Origin: Temnothorax longispinosus
Taxonomy: Eukaryota; Arthropoda; Insecta; Hymenoptera; Formicidae
Direction of reading: 5' to 3'
DNA length: 64,000 nt
Assembly: GCF_030848805.1 (NCBI RefSeq)
Contig: NC_092367.1
Coordinates: 930,001 to 994,000 of the forward strand
The translations under genes and the position numbers were made by a program. The notes below the pieces were generated by a model, which saw only the letters and a list, made by a program, of their open reading frames with translations, searched no databases and had not been told where the DNA came from. Shown here in pieces: positions 50,071-63,773 of the stretch. How positions within the stretch are numbered: position 1 is the first letter of the stretch; the number at the start of each line of letters is the position of its first letter.

Positions 50071-53000
50071 TCCTGCAATTCAATTTCACTGGCGCTTCCA
50101 CTCGGGAGGCATTCACCTCTGCCGGAGGGACCGACTTACCCGTCCCGCCGCCGCGCCCTCCGCGTTAGAAACCTCTCTGAGGTCTCGGAAAGTTACCCGC
50201 AACCTGGCAGATCTCTCTCCCGAATTTCGGTTGAATATTATCCACGTCGTAGACGAGCGTTATCGTTCCTTTCCCTCCCGCGGAAAGCAATGTGAAACCT
50301 CGGTGTTCTGACTGTACATTTCTTTTCTCTCTTTATTCCGTCGACGGACGTAAGCCACGAAGGTAATTATTTTTCTATTCTTTCTCTTTCGCGGCGTAAA
50401 CACGAAACCGAGGCAGGCGCGGTCTTCTTAGATGGAGGATTTTTTTCCGATGGTCGATTTAAGCTTCTTGAGCCTTCTCGTAACCAGACCTTTTGTAACA
50501 TTATACTCATTACATTTTTTTAAATGTAATTTAAGTTATTTCAATTTTCATTAATAACGGACGAGAATTTTACAAAACAGAAAAAGTGTTAGTTTTCTCG
50601 ACTGTATTTTGGATTCTTCCACGGCGTCGTATCCGATCGCAACGATGTCTTCAAACATGTGTCAAGTGTGTATCAAGCGCGTAAGAAATTTATTCCACCG
50701 GCGGGTAACGTCGCAATTTGCAATTGCGTCGGGCGTTTCGTCGCACCGCAAAGGGATGCAGAACGACACCGTCATGCAGTACAGGCGACACTTTATCGCG
50801 GCCGATGCAGGCGAATCCGCACGGGGTTAGTAGGAGGTCTACATACATAATGCAGAATGTGCACGGAGGTCAAGCTGAACTACTCAACTGTGTCAGGGTT
50901 ACCGTTCCTCCCTCGCGGTCGATCCCCACGTGCGGTTTCAAGCACCCCGACCCACTGTCTCTCCCGCAGTCGCAATCCGCTCCTCTCTACGACTTACTCT
51001 TTCACCGTTTAGCGAGCCGTTCGTTTCTCGTCATCCCTGTTAATTGGTGACTCCGTTTTTCCTTTTTTGACATTCTTATTATTAATACAAATCTAGGTGC
51101 GAGGCGGCGTCGCGTCGTGACTAACGAAAAATAATTAGCGTCCGCGAGATCCCCCCCAATCCTATCTCGAGAGGGTGAGAGTGGAGCCGAACCAAAATTG
51201 TGATTAGAAGAGTATTATAATTTTGCGTTAGGTGGTAAATAAACGCTTCGAAGAAAACGGCACAAAACATTCGTGGCTCGAATACAAATGAGTTCTGACG
51301 AGAGAGAGAATATCTCCGAGTAGAGTGTGTACGGTGGCTGCGAGCTAGTCTTTCTCGTTACTTTAATAACGAAAGTGGAGGGTTTGCGGTGCGCAACGCT
51401 GCACTGGGAAACTTTGCTTACGCAGATAAGCGAGTAGCGGAGCCAAGGTGAGCTTAAGTAGACATGATATGTCTACACATATGTGAAGTGAAAAACTTGA
51501 ATTAAATATGAGAGCATCAGAGCTCCGGTTTTCCCCGGCTGCTCTAATCAAATTTCGCGTATGCCTCGCGGAGTACGTTTCGTATTATGACGAAAGAGTA
51601 TCCAATGAAGCTGCGTGATGGAGCTATGCGGAAACCATCCTCATATTTCCGTGAAATTAGACGCGCGAGATTCAGCCGTGAGCTCAACCACGCGAGAGAG
51701 ACCAGAAGGACCAGAGGCTCCGGTTATGATTTCCGAGTTAAACAATCCGTGGTACGCGCCAGCCATTAAGATCCTTATTATCCCGCGCAAACGGTCCGCA
51801 GGATCGAGAGACGGAACTGTACATCGTGCTGCGATATAGGAGAGCACGCGCGCGCACACACGCACGTACACACGCACACACACACGACGACCGCAGACAC
51901 ACCATCCGTGCCCGTGGTATTTTCGTTCATCGGATATATACGAGACGAGAATGGAGGAGATTCCGCGGCAAAGATAAACAGCCGTTCGAGTGTTTGCCCT
52001 GCCGAGACAATTTTCTCGCCACCGACGTGACTATGGAAAGTGGCGTAAGATGCCTATCCCGCCGCCCCTCCAACGCCGTCCTACTCTTTTCGCTCTGGAA
52101 ATTCAATGAGCCATCCGAGAACTCGCGATTTTACGAATGGCACACTTTCTGCCAGACACGTATCTGCTGTTTGTCGTGGAGGAGACGCTCGTGAGGAGCT
52201 GTCGGCGCACAGTAGACCTACACACGAGGTGTTGGATCGCAGATACCTGTCGGTCAATCTCGAGAGTGATCCACGAGACAGATGATTGAATGTCACTGAA
52301 GAAATAAATGAAGAGTGATGAATAAAAAAAAGCAAGAAAAAATAGGAAATGAAAATGTCTACATTCTTTTGCCGTTAATAGATTGTTATTCAATAAATAA
52401 TGTGATAAGCCAAAAATTCGATATATATTACATGACAAAACACGCAAATATCCACGTTGCGCGGTAAAATCCCACGGACTGTATAGCCGAACCCCACGTT
52501 AAGTTAATCGCACGTTAACAGAGGTCGAAACTTCAGGGGCTAACTTCCAGGTCCGTCGGTTCCCCGTCGACCAGAAGCTCGCGAGTTTCGCGAGAAGGAT
52601 ACATAATTCATACGAATGCGCAGCGTGGAAATTGGATTCAGTTAAAGAGTCGCATTGCGCCGTAATATCCCACGCCGCCCGCGCCGCGCCAATTGCGAGG
52701 GGCGCACAAAGCTATGCCGCGCGATACTTCCCAAGTTGCCTTGGTCCGCCGGCCGTTGCTGCACGTCCTTTAATTTGCAATTTGCGATAGTACGAGGAGC
52801 CCGAGCACGAAGGTAGAGCTTCGCGCAACGACGTCGAAATCGCTGGCAGCTTACGGCAGGTGCCACCTCCCCGGGGAATTAGTTCTCACCGAGGACGGGG
52901 GTGGACTCGATTGCCCATTTCCCAAAAGTGATATCCAGTTTCCGTAAAGTTTCTCCCCCGACGGGGGTGGCCGAACTTGCCGCGTAAAGCAAGCGAGTTT

Positions 53001-56000
53001 CATAAAGTGCCGGGGTACCGGTCGGTCGCCGTACTTTTCACCCCTGCGCCACCGCTCTCCCCGCTCTCGAATCTCGAATCCGCCGTCCGTTCAAATAAGC
53101 TCGATGAAAACAGCATCGACTTCCAGCGCGCCGCTCTGAAAGAGCTCAAGGACTCGACCGTACTTGTTTCCGAAGTATTAATGAGCCGCTCCGTCGTTCA
53201 AAATTCGAAGCAGCCCCCGCGGCATTTCGTACTTTTCTAAAATCTCCGGCCCTCGCGGCTGGAGAACTCCGTCGGTTTTAACCAATAACCACAGGTTGTT
53301 ATGACGTTGGGTTGTATAAATTTACTTAATTGGATGTTGACGCGGAGTATGCAAATTGGTTGCGAGCACAAATATTGATTGTTTGTCCTAATGAAGCAGC
53401 GACGTAGCGGCGAAAGCTTTGAAAATAAAACTTGCGCGATATCGATAAATATACGCGAAAGTGGAGGAAAAAAAATGTAAATCGGATTTTTGTAGAGAGA
53501 CATTTTTGGGGTGACAAGTATAAATATACTCTTGGAGGCAATAGGGTATGAGAAAACGTAAACGTAATATCATACACTTTTCAGGAAATTTAAATGTGGT
53601 TCAATATCAAAACTAGCGGAATTGATACCGCGTGGAAGTAGCGGGACGTATCTACTTTAAGATCGCACCAAGTAGATCGGGCTCTCCCAGAACAAAGTTT
53701 CAGAAACTTTCACGTAAACCAAAAGAATTCGATTAAATATTGATGCAAACATCGGGTAAAATATCGTAGCTAAGCGTTGCTCACTCATAACAATTTGGCG
53801 AAACAAATGTCGTCTCGGCGAAAGTATTTCAAAGAAGAACGCTTGGATATTACTTCCACCTTACATGACTCCGCCGTGACGATTAACTTCCTTCTTAAAG
53901 GCCAACTCAGAAGTTGGATAAATTAATTTTCACAACACCTCCACGGAAAGTTCGACTTTCTATGCCTGTAGACAGAGGGGCGAGAGTGGCCAATTTCACG
54001 CCAGGGCTTACTTTCCTCCCTGGGGAAGAAAATTGATACTTTCCACCTGGTATAGCGGGCGGAAAGTAACAACCCTTGGTGCACAATATACTATTCCTTA
54101 CAACAATGTATATGCGTGCGAAACGTAGCGACATTAGCGTATAATCACGAGCTTCTCCGCGCACTTTACGCATACGTTATTTCAGTCAACATCCGCAAAA
54201 TTTGGAATTGTACGATAGGATACTAAATAAAATAAGAAATCGTGCCGTGTTGATTCTCAGAGAGATGGTATCTTTTCGAGCAGCTCTTCAACGACGAGTA
54301 AAACATAAATGTTTCCATGTCGATGTAAAATATCGCGGTAACGTGCTGCATTCAGAAGGGATAAGGGATATTCTATCGACTGGTTGGCGACAGAAACGAG
54401 TCGCGTGGAAAAAGGCTATTGCGAGGGCCCTTAGCTTCCTATCCTTTACTCCGCGTCTTTGCTAAACAAGTTCGTGAAAAGGTATTGACTTTCAAGAAGT
54501 TTCCCCGGTGAAGCGCTGGTCGGTCGTTGCCCTTAACTTGTCGCTTCTTGGGAATATTAATAAACTTCTTTCACGATGGAAAGTGTAAAGCAGTGGAAAG
54601 TGCTTCGCAAAGCACTGGAACACTCTATACATTAAAATCGTATTAATAAAATAGTGGTTCCATGAATAATGTAATTGTCAACGTTATCTACGACTATCAC
54701 ACAGCTGCGGGTTTACTGTATTCTCTTTCATCATTCTCATATCAAAGAGGTATAAGGAATATAATACATTTGAGTGAAGCGTTCAAACAGAATGCCGATA
54801 TTTTTCAATTAAAACAATTTACACAGCCTGCATAGTTCTGACTTTGTGAAAAAATCGACAGGAACTTCCCCCGTGAATCGATTCGCAAGAATACATCGTG
54901 TTTCTTCACAGAGTCCCTTCACCTTTGCGCCAGTTAGAGTTCGCGGAAATGATATCGATCTCTAATAACGTTTCCGTAGAAACTCACCCGCTACTTAGCG
55001 GTCCCCCTGAAATATTCATTAACTACTGCAAAAGACGTAGAATTCGTAATTCTCTACCGGCGGCTTTAGTCGAACTATTATTAGTCGGTAATAGTCCGAT
55101 AAAATAAGGATGATAAATTCGATTCTACGAAAACTAAATCGAATTTCAAGCACAATCGGCGGGGACGCTCATGAATTTTCATGCGGGTAGCTCAAGTCGG
55201 TACGTCGATACATTGCATAATAATCGGCGTCACTGAAATTGCAATATAAGGGTCTCAACCGCAATACCGCAGTTTGTGATATAATAATAACATTGAGTAT
55301 ATCAATAATTCAATTGAATATAAATCTAAAGCTTACATCCGTTAATCCTCATATCAACCCGCAGTATATGTATATATTTCCGCATAATAACCGGTATTAT
55401 CAATAAAATCTAATATTGAAAACGTTAATATACACATTTACTTTACCACGAGGGAGCAAATTAAATTGTCAATGCAGCTTTTCAAATCCCGATCGATCGA
55501 CGTGCGGCGCGGCGAGCTCGCGTCGGCTGGCTCTGCTACGCTATTTCGAGAACCAACCCCTTCATTAACATTTAACTCGTTCGGCCAGCCTCGGGTTCGG
55601 CTCGATCTCCAGAGGGATACGGCAACTACCTTAAATATCAACCCTGCACACGTCGGTTATAGCGCGTCTAGCCTCGCTTCGATGTCGCTCGAGGGATGAA
55701 TTATCAAAATTTCCGCAATAAGTTCCGCAGCCGGATGACCTGGGCGACAGTGTATCGTGACACGCGTAAGAAACGAGGGTGGGTCTCGCAACTCACGCAC
55801 GACTCACGCTCACGCTTGTCGTCAAACTGTTTTATGTTTCATCTGCCGTCCATTTATGCGGCCATTACCTCGCCAGTGTTATATCCTGAATTATTGAGTT
55901 CAATTTTCCGAGGGTTGCTTCGGCCGATTGAATTTTTTATCGTGGCGCATTGAAAAACGGCTTTCGCCGGTTTTAATTGATTTATCTGCCTGTTTGTATA

Positions 56001-56732
56001 AAAAAAGGGCAATTTGCGTTTTCGCAACGAACAATGTCGCGTCGCGCACTGCCTATTACAACAAATGCACGTCTATTATCATCCCGAGTATATATTTCGG
56101 TGGTGTTAGCAGGGCTTTCGTTAAAACGTTCGACGCGACGCATGTTCGGCGAGGGTACTTTGATCAGGGATGGAAACAGACGCGCGCGGGATGTTTATGG
56201 TGCAAAAGTAATAAGACAAACGAAGTTACGAGCACATTTGTAGTTTGTCGATACTTGATCGCCCGCGCATGCGAGCATTCCACGGAGATTGAATTATATC
56301 GGTACACGTCGCCTGACAACGTTGACTATCGGGAAGGTAGCACCTCATTCTTCTCTTTTCAATGAAGTGACTTTATCGGCCAGATAAATATTATTAGCCA
56401 ATAAGCGCTCGCACTCGATACCTCGATACCTCATCGGTGTACAATGTAAAATGCTTCCGTTGCTCGATCTCGGGAAAATCCTAATCGAAAGAGCGTCTTG
56501 TTTTAGTAACAAAAATAGAAGAATGTTCATTATTCTGATGTAAAAAAAAAATACTTTAGAGACAATACCCGTAATTTCGAAAATGTCATGCTATTTTCGC
56601 AGTCTCATTGTTTCGCGGCACAAAAGTGATTCTACAATTCGCCGCAAAATAAAAATACGATGTTACGTCTCATTATTCAGAAATTGGGGTCCGGTCTATG
56701 TAAGCGCGAACCCGTTCATGTTACATTTCATC

Positions 56733-56770
<38 letters not shown>
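56733..56770. repeat. (AG)n microsatellite
   Basis: GA dinucleotide tract of about 35 bases. Confidence 0.95.
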
Positions 56771-56773
<3 letters not shown>

Positions 56774-59700
56774 AAGAGCGGAGTTACATAAATAAAATAC
56801 CAGGAATGAAAAATAAAACGGAGGCGAGTGACCCACATGACTGTCGCGTATACGTGTAAACACGGCGCGGCGCGCCGGCATGGCACTCACGCGAAAGGGA
56901 ACGACTTATTCACTGAAAGCCTCCGCCCAACGGCAGTTGGGATGTGTGCCACCACCCCCCCTCCCCCGTTGGAGAAATCCTTGTTTTTTTATTCTTTACT
57001 TCTACCCCTCTCCGCGCCCTCCGCTCCCGCCATTCGCCAGCAGCGATGCCTCGCGATTCGGCGTCGTCCCGTCCGCCGCGCTAAGAAAAGGGCGAGAAAA
57101 TAGGTCCCGTATTCCTCCGGAGTGCCATTCAGCGCTGTAATTTATTCCAGTTTCATGAATCCCCTTTTGCGAACCCCTCCCCGTCGCGGCCCCGCGTCCC
57201 CCATCGTCCTTTTCACTTCTGCCGTTCTTTATCAGGGGCTGCTCCGCGCCCGTTAATCCGAATTACCTCCCTTTCTCGGCTTTTCTCTCTGCGCCGTCTA
57301 TACCAACCGCGCCCTCCCCCGGCCCCCGTCGTCCTTCTCTCCCCCCCGCCCGTCGCGAATGCTGCCCCGCGCGTGCTCTCTAATTTATCTTGTCAAGCTT
57401 TCATTTCGTCCATTACGGACTTCTTTCAGGCTGCGAGTACTTGTTGCGCAGGTACGATTGATATTATGAATTCCGCGTTACTCTCTCTAAAAGCATGCCA
57501 CCGAGGAGAAGTAGGCGCGCGAGGAACCCTCAGCGCGAAATATCGTTTCTCGTCGCGTCGCGGGAAGTCAGCGACAGGAGTCAGCGAGTGAAATCCGCGT
57601 CCGATCTCTTTAGGCCACTTAGCGCGCGCGAGCGTGTAAATCTAAATCGATATTCCGGCACCAGCCGGTATACAGCGGGCGCGCAATAACTCTCGGCTTC
57701 GCAATATCGAGCGTGCCGCGCCACGCCGCGTCGCGCGCCGGCACGCTCTACGCGCTACCACCCGGGGAGAATAATATTGAAATCACGGGGTTGCACGTCG
57801 TCGTCATCGCCGTCGGGGTCGTCGCCGTCGGTAGTCGGTAGTCGCCGCCGCCGCAAGTAGGTCAGCGGCTCGAAATAGAAACCGTCAACTGGGGCAGTCA
57901 ATGCCCAACGTAAGACACCACTCGTCGCGGCACGTTCGCGACTTTTCCGTGCCGACGTACACACGTTCTCTTTTTTTTATTTTTTTTTTATTTTTCATGT
58001 TTATTTCCTCTTTCTCTTGCCATACGCTATCGGGATACCGTCACGTTGCCTCCACGTGCCAAACGCAGCGATTTATAACGTCCTCCAAAGCGATTCTCCG
58101 CTGCACGAACGTCCGTCCGGTGACCGCGGGATTTATGCAGGACCGAGACTTATACGATTCTGTCGACCGCCATTCCACGCCCGGGCGATTTACGTGCCTC
58201 GCAAACCGCATTCAGCGTGATCGTCGTTATCGTAGAAGCCCTTTGCGAATCGATCGCGAGACGCGATCTAATCAATTTACACCGCTGGAACGTCAGTGAG
58301 CGACGGTAATATTTCTCCGCGTTGTTCCCTTCTCCAGAAATTTTATCTCCGTAACTTCGCCGACGAATAATAATTATGAATCGAGCTCAGGATTATCGAA
58401 TAACGGTTCTTGTTGCGTTACGATCGTCGCAGTTTTGTCGTTAATCATCGTACGAAAAAAAAAACGTGAATATGAGGCACAGTTCGCGGCACGCGATTGA
58501 AGATTTAATTAAATCCGCGTTGCTACCTTTCCGCATTAAATACCACGCGCGTGTAAATATGGGGGAGGAGGAGGAGGAGGGTGGGTGACTTTATTTCGCT
58601 GGATCTCCCGCGCATCCCGTTGTCCGGGTTAAATGTCTTGAAGCGAATGCATTAATACGAGCGATAACGCAGCGCGCTTTAATGCAGGCGTTTACATGGG
58701 CCGTTTTAGCCCCGCAGGCTCGCTCAAATATACGGTGCTTACCAGCAGTTCTAGCATCCGGCTTAACAGGACGTAATTTTCCGCAACGGCGACGTAATGA
58801 GGCGTGTATGAAACGACACTAACCCCGTACGCTCATCATATCGTTCGTATATTCTCTTTATGATGAGGTGACATCGCTAAACTCGTACCGCTAAAAATAA
58901 ACGATAATGCCTCGGTCCCCTCGTAACCTAAATTGTGATTAGGGCTCGAAGGAAGTATTTAGAATCGCGCTTGCAACTGACACGCGCCTACGACGACGTT
59001 GATGCCAGTAAAATTTTCATTTTTGTTGAAGAATTACAAGTATATTGTTAAGTAATTTATCTGCATGGCTAGAGTCTTTGCAAAATTTTTAGACAAAACA
59101 GTATATCACGCTTTATTTCTGTGCACTAATTTCTTTATGTATTTCGAAACATGTAACACACCTTGCGTATACTCATCCCTTGAAGTGCCGATGATCACTA
59201 ATACATTTAAATATGAATAATCCAAGGATATATTATACTTCACATACATACGTCTAACATTTGCTTCTATACTTATATATATTTATAACTTCCAACGATT
59301 GTTGGACGCTCATTATATCTTAATTAATGTAATTTGTAATGTACTTAATTGTGATCTCTTTTGAAAATTAAAAGCACGAATTGCACTATCTGTCCTATCT
59401 TGTATCGCACCTCGAGTGCGCTCATCACTCGCAAAAGCTACCGAACAATTACTCCTGCACATTCTCTCGCACCCTTTCTGCTAAGTATTCTTCAGAAGCA
59501 CTGCGAATCTCGATTCTCGCTATATGACGTAAATATAATGTCGCGAAAACTTTCATTTAACGATCCCGAAACATCTCCTCAAGTTGAACTTCGACACTTC
59601 GAATTTCTCATTGTCTCATTTTTCTGCATTTTCCATTTCTATATACGCAACGCGCGAATTCCATTGACAAAGTGCACGAGTATCTTGGGCGATGTAATGC

Positions 59701-60414
59701 ATTCACATCCGGCATGTATCGAAAGTAGATCGCAGAATCCATTCAATCTTATACGACGTCATCCATATACGCGATCACATCGAGACGTGTCTTTTAAAGC
59801 GCGCGGATCCGTGGAGACGTCGTGATCTCGCCTGTTGTTCTCATTTCACGCCTTGCCACCCTCGCGCGAGGAGCAAGCGACCCCCGGACATAACGCGCGA
59901 GCGTAACGCCCGTGGGTCGTTTCACTCGTCAGACATGCTGCATCCCTTGTCTTCATCATTTATCATCTCATGATCCACGGGCCGGTGCGAGTGAGTAACG
60001 AGGTTTGATCGCGCGAGTAGAAGGAAGGCCCCTGAATAATGGAGCGTGTCCCAACCCGCCCCCGTTAACGAGTATTAAAACTTCATTCTCGGTCACCTTG
60101 CAAAAGTGATGAAATCTTTCGAAAAGGCTTTGCGGATTCCTCCGGAGATAAAAGTTAAATTTTACAACGTATAACGTGGACGTTTTCTTCTCGGTCGCGC
60201 ATCCCGCGACTGAGAGATAAATTATTCGAGCAAATTGTTCGATAAGAGAGTTATTGAATTTGCTGTTGATGAACTTCTTTCGCGTTTTATCGAAGCTCGA
60301 ATCGCGTGAATGATGCGCGCGAAATTTGAAATGAAATCAGACGAACGCTCGCACCGGCTTTATACGCGTTCATTACGATCCCTCGTTTATGTTGAGTGTT
60401 GGTGTTGGTGCAAG

Positions 60415-60646
60415 GGGCAGGAGACACCGATATACATATGGTACGAGTCGTATCCGACCCACAGTGGCGAAGGATACGAGGGTCGTGTCTCGAGGGTGAG
60501 CGAGAATTCGCCGTACGGCCAGGCTAGCCTCAATCTGACGAACATCCGCGAGAGCGATCAAGGATGGTACAAGTGCAAGGTCGTCTTCCTCAACAGGTCG
60601 CCCAACAGTCACAAGAACGGTACCTGGTTTCATCTAGATGTCCACG
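60415..60646 (+). CDS. tutl: Turtle exon: second half of Ig domain 1
   Basis: Encodes 77 residues (206-282) plus one base (phase 1): PIYIWYESYPTHSGEGYEGR, then the strand D-F region and WYKCKVVFLNRSP, ending LDVH. It supplies the second Ig cysteine (C259), expected to pair with C182. The SDQGWYKC stretch is the D-x-G-x-Y-x-C signature of V-type Ig folds. N-glycosylation sequons are at N245 (NLT), N265 (NRS) and N273 (NGT). The donor CACG|GTAAGT at 60647 is strong. The acceptor is either CAAG at 60414 (used here) or GGGCAG at 60420. Both keep the frame and differ by two residues (Gly-Gln). The upstream part of the open frame, from 60310, is intronic. Confidence 0.96.
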
Positions 60647-62263
60647 GTAAGTAATCCCACGTTGTTTCTATATCATCTAATTCTCACGTGTTTTTCTTGT
60701 CGGGGCCGATGCGAATGCAACTCGCGACAGCCGCGAGTATCTTTACGATTTCGGGATTAAAATGAAGCGAGCAATCTCTCTCTTCCCGTTAGACGACACA
60801 TTTGAGTTTGCATCTCGCTTGCGAGACGAACGGCGGGAAGTACAAATGGAAAGTTACTTTCGGGTTATACGGAACTTGATGAAAAAGGAACTTGATATTC
60901 ACGTAAAGTTGTCGGCTATAGTAATAAAAGTTATATCCGCTATGTGCTAAACGCGCTCTTACCCGAAGCTTTTATGTCCAGCTTATATAACATGAAATTA
61001 CGTTATTTCTGCTTCGAATAGCCTCGTTAATATCACTTTGAACTTAAGAAGATTTTACGACTTTGGCTAATGCAGTTTTATAACACTTGCTGGAAGTTAA
61101 CCGCGTAAGTTAAGGCCGCGTTTGAATAATTCGCCGAATGTGCAAATTTTCACAATTTGTCGGAAATGAGTCGCACGTAATATACGAAAAATATATCTTT
61201 ACTGTAACTTGACGATATATGGTATTATATTACGCTTAGCAATATTTTGCTAAGACTGCTAACATTTTTAACGAAATAATGCGAGTTACATATGTTTCCT
61301 TGTGTTTTACTTATTATTAATTTATTGTCTCTCGAGCATTAAATTCTCAAAATTTACTCGTATTATACTCAGGTAAGAACGCGTGCGTATGTTAACGTTT
61401 GATAATGGAAACTGATCTTGTCGAGGAGATATGCACCGAGATCGCAGGAAAGAAACACGTTCGCGAATTGCTGGGATACACGCGAAATTCCGTAATATCC
61501 TCCTTCTGCGCTTGGTTAAACACATCGGCGAGTGTAGTATACGAAAATATTCCCTTTTCCGTCGCGCCTTTTCTGTTCCTCCTCATACCGGCCGCGCCTC
61601 GAGCTTACCCCGTCGACGTGACTTCCTGTCAGGGAAAGAAAAGCACGCGGATCATAAAAGGCGCTTCAGAAAGACGCCGCTGCCGCCGCTGGTTCTCCGA
61701 TGTGCGGCTCGATGCGAATTGTACATTCAGCATTCAGCAAACACCGCGCAACCACGCCCCGTCGTCGTCGTGCTCCCGTTCCCCGACGTTCCCCGAAGTT
61801 CGCGCGCATCGTGAAAGAAGTTATGTTTCTTGCTTGCTCAGCGCGCAGTTCGAACTTACGTCTTCTTCCGGAGTTGTTCGCCGTGTTGCCCTTCATCGCT
61901 TCGACGAAATTTCCCGAGAAACGCGTCCCTCTGCTTACGGCAGAGTAAAATGGAAAGGAGGATCACAAAAAGATCGTGTTACTAGACGGGAAATGGGACG
62001 GAGGGAGAGGAGGAAAAAAAAGAGAAAGAAGAAAAGCGATAAAAGAAAAGGGGGAGAAACTTATTGCCGCGTTTTGCTCGGCTATAAACGACGGCCAAAG
62101 AGTCGGAGGGAAGAGAAACATTTAAATGGCTTAGAGGGATGTGTCGCGATGTTCTCTTTTTTTCCTCCCTCGTCACACCTCATCCACCCCCGGGGTTCCC
62201 CGTCAGTCCGCTCCGCTTTTATTCCCAATTTCTTCGTCGTTCTCCGTCAAGCTCTCGGTCACA

Positions 62264-62365
62264 CTCAACAACAATAACAACAACAACAACGGGCGACGAC
62301 GAGAGTGACGACGACGGCGACAAAGACGGCGACGGAGACGGCGACGTTGACGACGATAGACCTCG
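62264..62365. repeat. Trinucleotide-rich tract
   Basis: CAACAATAACAACAAC is followed by GACGACGAG and GACGGCGAC-like units, about 100 bases in all. One frame reads as a Thr run then an Asp/Gly-rich acidic run. It lies inside a turtle intron. Confidence 0.8.
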
Positions 62366-62656
62366 CAAACGGGCAGCATCAAAGGGAAAAATACTCGAGG
62401 GCACCCGGAAAGCGCTCAAGATCCCTTTGTACTTTGCAGCCGACTCCATTCGGTCGCTTGCTCGCGTTAGAGTCATAAACCGTCGCATCCCGTCGCGTCA
62501 CTTTACCTTTTTCTTCTCTTCCGCTTCTTCCATCTTCGCCGCTGTATCTTCCAAAGCATCGCTCTCGAAATTAAAATTCCTCGTCTTCGAATAACGACGA
62601 AGTCAAGCAGACGGCGCGCATAGCGGCAGACAATATCCCGGAAAAACGGAAAACAC

Positions 62657-62690
<34 letters not shown>
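62657..62690. repeat. (AG)n microsatellite
   Basis: GA dinucleotide tract of about 33 bases in a turtle intron. Confidence 0.95.
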
Positions 62691-62692
<2 letters not shown>

Positions 62693-63494
62693 GCCCCGAA
62701 TAGCAACAATTCGTAAGAAAGTCTACGCTACGTGAAGCTTTTGCAGAAATATTTACCCGAGCCCTTTTCCGATTCCGCTGGATTTCTTGCGCGCGCGTCT
62801 ACGTCGATTAAAATTTTTCCAACGAAACGATTCTGTCTCGCGGAAGGAACGCGCGGTATATACGAAGGGAATACCGCTCGGAGGTTTTCTTAACCATCGC
62901 CGTGGAAAATTTGCATTATTTCAATCACTCGTTTTTCCCTCGTTTTCCCTTCTCGACCGCTCTTCTTTCCCTCGCTCGAAATTGTCGATCTTGCGCCGTA
63001 CACCACCCTAAGACGAGAGAGAAACTATTCTTCGCGTCATCGTTCGGTCGCGAGCGATGGGCAGCGGCGAACCATTGTAATTTCTCCGGCATGAAAAGAG
63101 GGCGGGAACGATAAAAACGCGACCGGAACTTCTCGAGGAACATTTTCTAAACGTCCACCGTCCTCTCCTCGGAGACTTGATTGTTCTTCTAACGTCATTT
63201 ACCCGCGGCCATTTTCTGTCATGGAAGTGCCAAGCGTCGTCGCCTCACTTACAAAAAGATAAACCGCTTACATTTTTTGCGAGGCATCTTCGCTCTCCTT
63301 CGCGAGAGCAACGTTACTGGGTCGTGAAAATAATCGGTGACGAAGGGGATAGATTTTGTTGAAGTCAAATATATAGAGATCGGTCGGTTCGCGTCGCGCT
63401 CTCTAGAGTTAACATTGTAGTCGTAACATAGCGATAAGATATAGTTGTATTGAATCGTATATCTAATCTTGAAACTCGCCTCTATTGTTCACAG

Positions 63495-63773
63495 CGCCAC
63501 CCAGATTCAGCATAACGCCGGATGATATGATATACGTGAATCTGGGCGATGCGATAATACTCAACTGCCAGGCTGAGGGTACTCCGACGCCAGAGATCCT
63601 TTGGTACAAGGACGCGAATCCGGTCGAGCCCAACGGTCGGGACGTTGGGATATTCAACGACGGCACCGAGCTCAGGCTCTCGACGATCAAGAACGAGGAC
63701 ATCGGCGATTACACCTGCATCGCCAGGAACGGGGAGGGCCAGATCAGCCACACCGCGCGCGTCATCATCGCTG
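63495..63773 (+). CDS. tutl: Turtle exon: Ig domain 2
   Basis: The acceptor TTGTTCACAG and donor CTG|GTGAGC bound 279 bases. After the split Ala come 92 codons (residues 284-375) and one base (phase 1). The peptide opens PPRFSITPDDMIYVNLGD and continues through IILNCQAEGTPTPEILWYKD to IGDYTCIARNGEGQISHTAR and VIIAG. It has the complete I-set Ig pattern: C307, W319 and C357, with D-x-G-x-Y-x-C before the second Cys. One domain per exon with phase-1 boundaries is usual for Ig receptors. In the IGSF9/turtle family several more Ig domains, fibronectin type III repeats, a membrane span and a cytoplasmic tail would follow; these are beyond the right edge. The residues after 63773 in the same frame are intronic. 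Confidence 0.97.

Larger units (their letters stand above)
41085..60414 (+). other. tutl: 19.3 kb intron of turtle splitting Ig domain 1
   Basis: A phase-0 intron between strands C and C' of the first Ig domain. It contains no frame with a recognisable domain. Contents seen: a cluster of GAGTG/CACTC words at about 43830-44180, a CG dinucleotide run at 45302-45322, a pyrimidine-rich segment at about 46450-46740, a purine-rich segment at about 49510-50070, a CA tract at 51849-51887, an (AG)n tract at 56733-56770 and a GC-rich stretch at about 56900-57900. Long introns of this kind often hold enhancers, but none can be identified from the sequence alone. Confidence 0.85.
60647..63494 (+). other. 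tutl: 2.8 kb intron of turtle
   Basis: Phase 1; the split codon gives Ala. It runs from GTAAGT to TATTGTTCACAG. A long open frame at 61399-62277 (292 codons) crosses a GC-rich, then purine-rich and pyrimidine-rich region. It has Arg/Lys/Ser runs and no domain, so I treat it as chance. A (CAA)n then (GAC/GGC)n trinucleotide stretch lies at about 62264-62365 and an (AG)n tract at about 62657-62690. Confidence 0.85.

Noticed and set aside
60310..60414. Open frame extending upstream of the second half of Ig domain 1
   Set aside because: The stretch does not look like turtle and lies before the CAAG/GGGCAG acceptors; it is intron read-through.
61399..62277. Longest single open frame in the window (292 codons), inside a turtle intron
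   Set aside because: Composition shifts abruptly along it (Ser/Arg, then a Lys/Arg run, then Pro/Ser), following GC-rich and purine-rich DNA. No domain, and it overlaps open frames in other phases.
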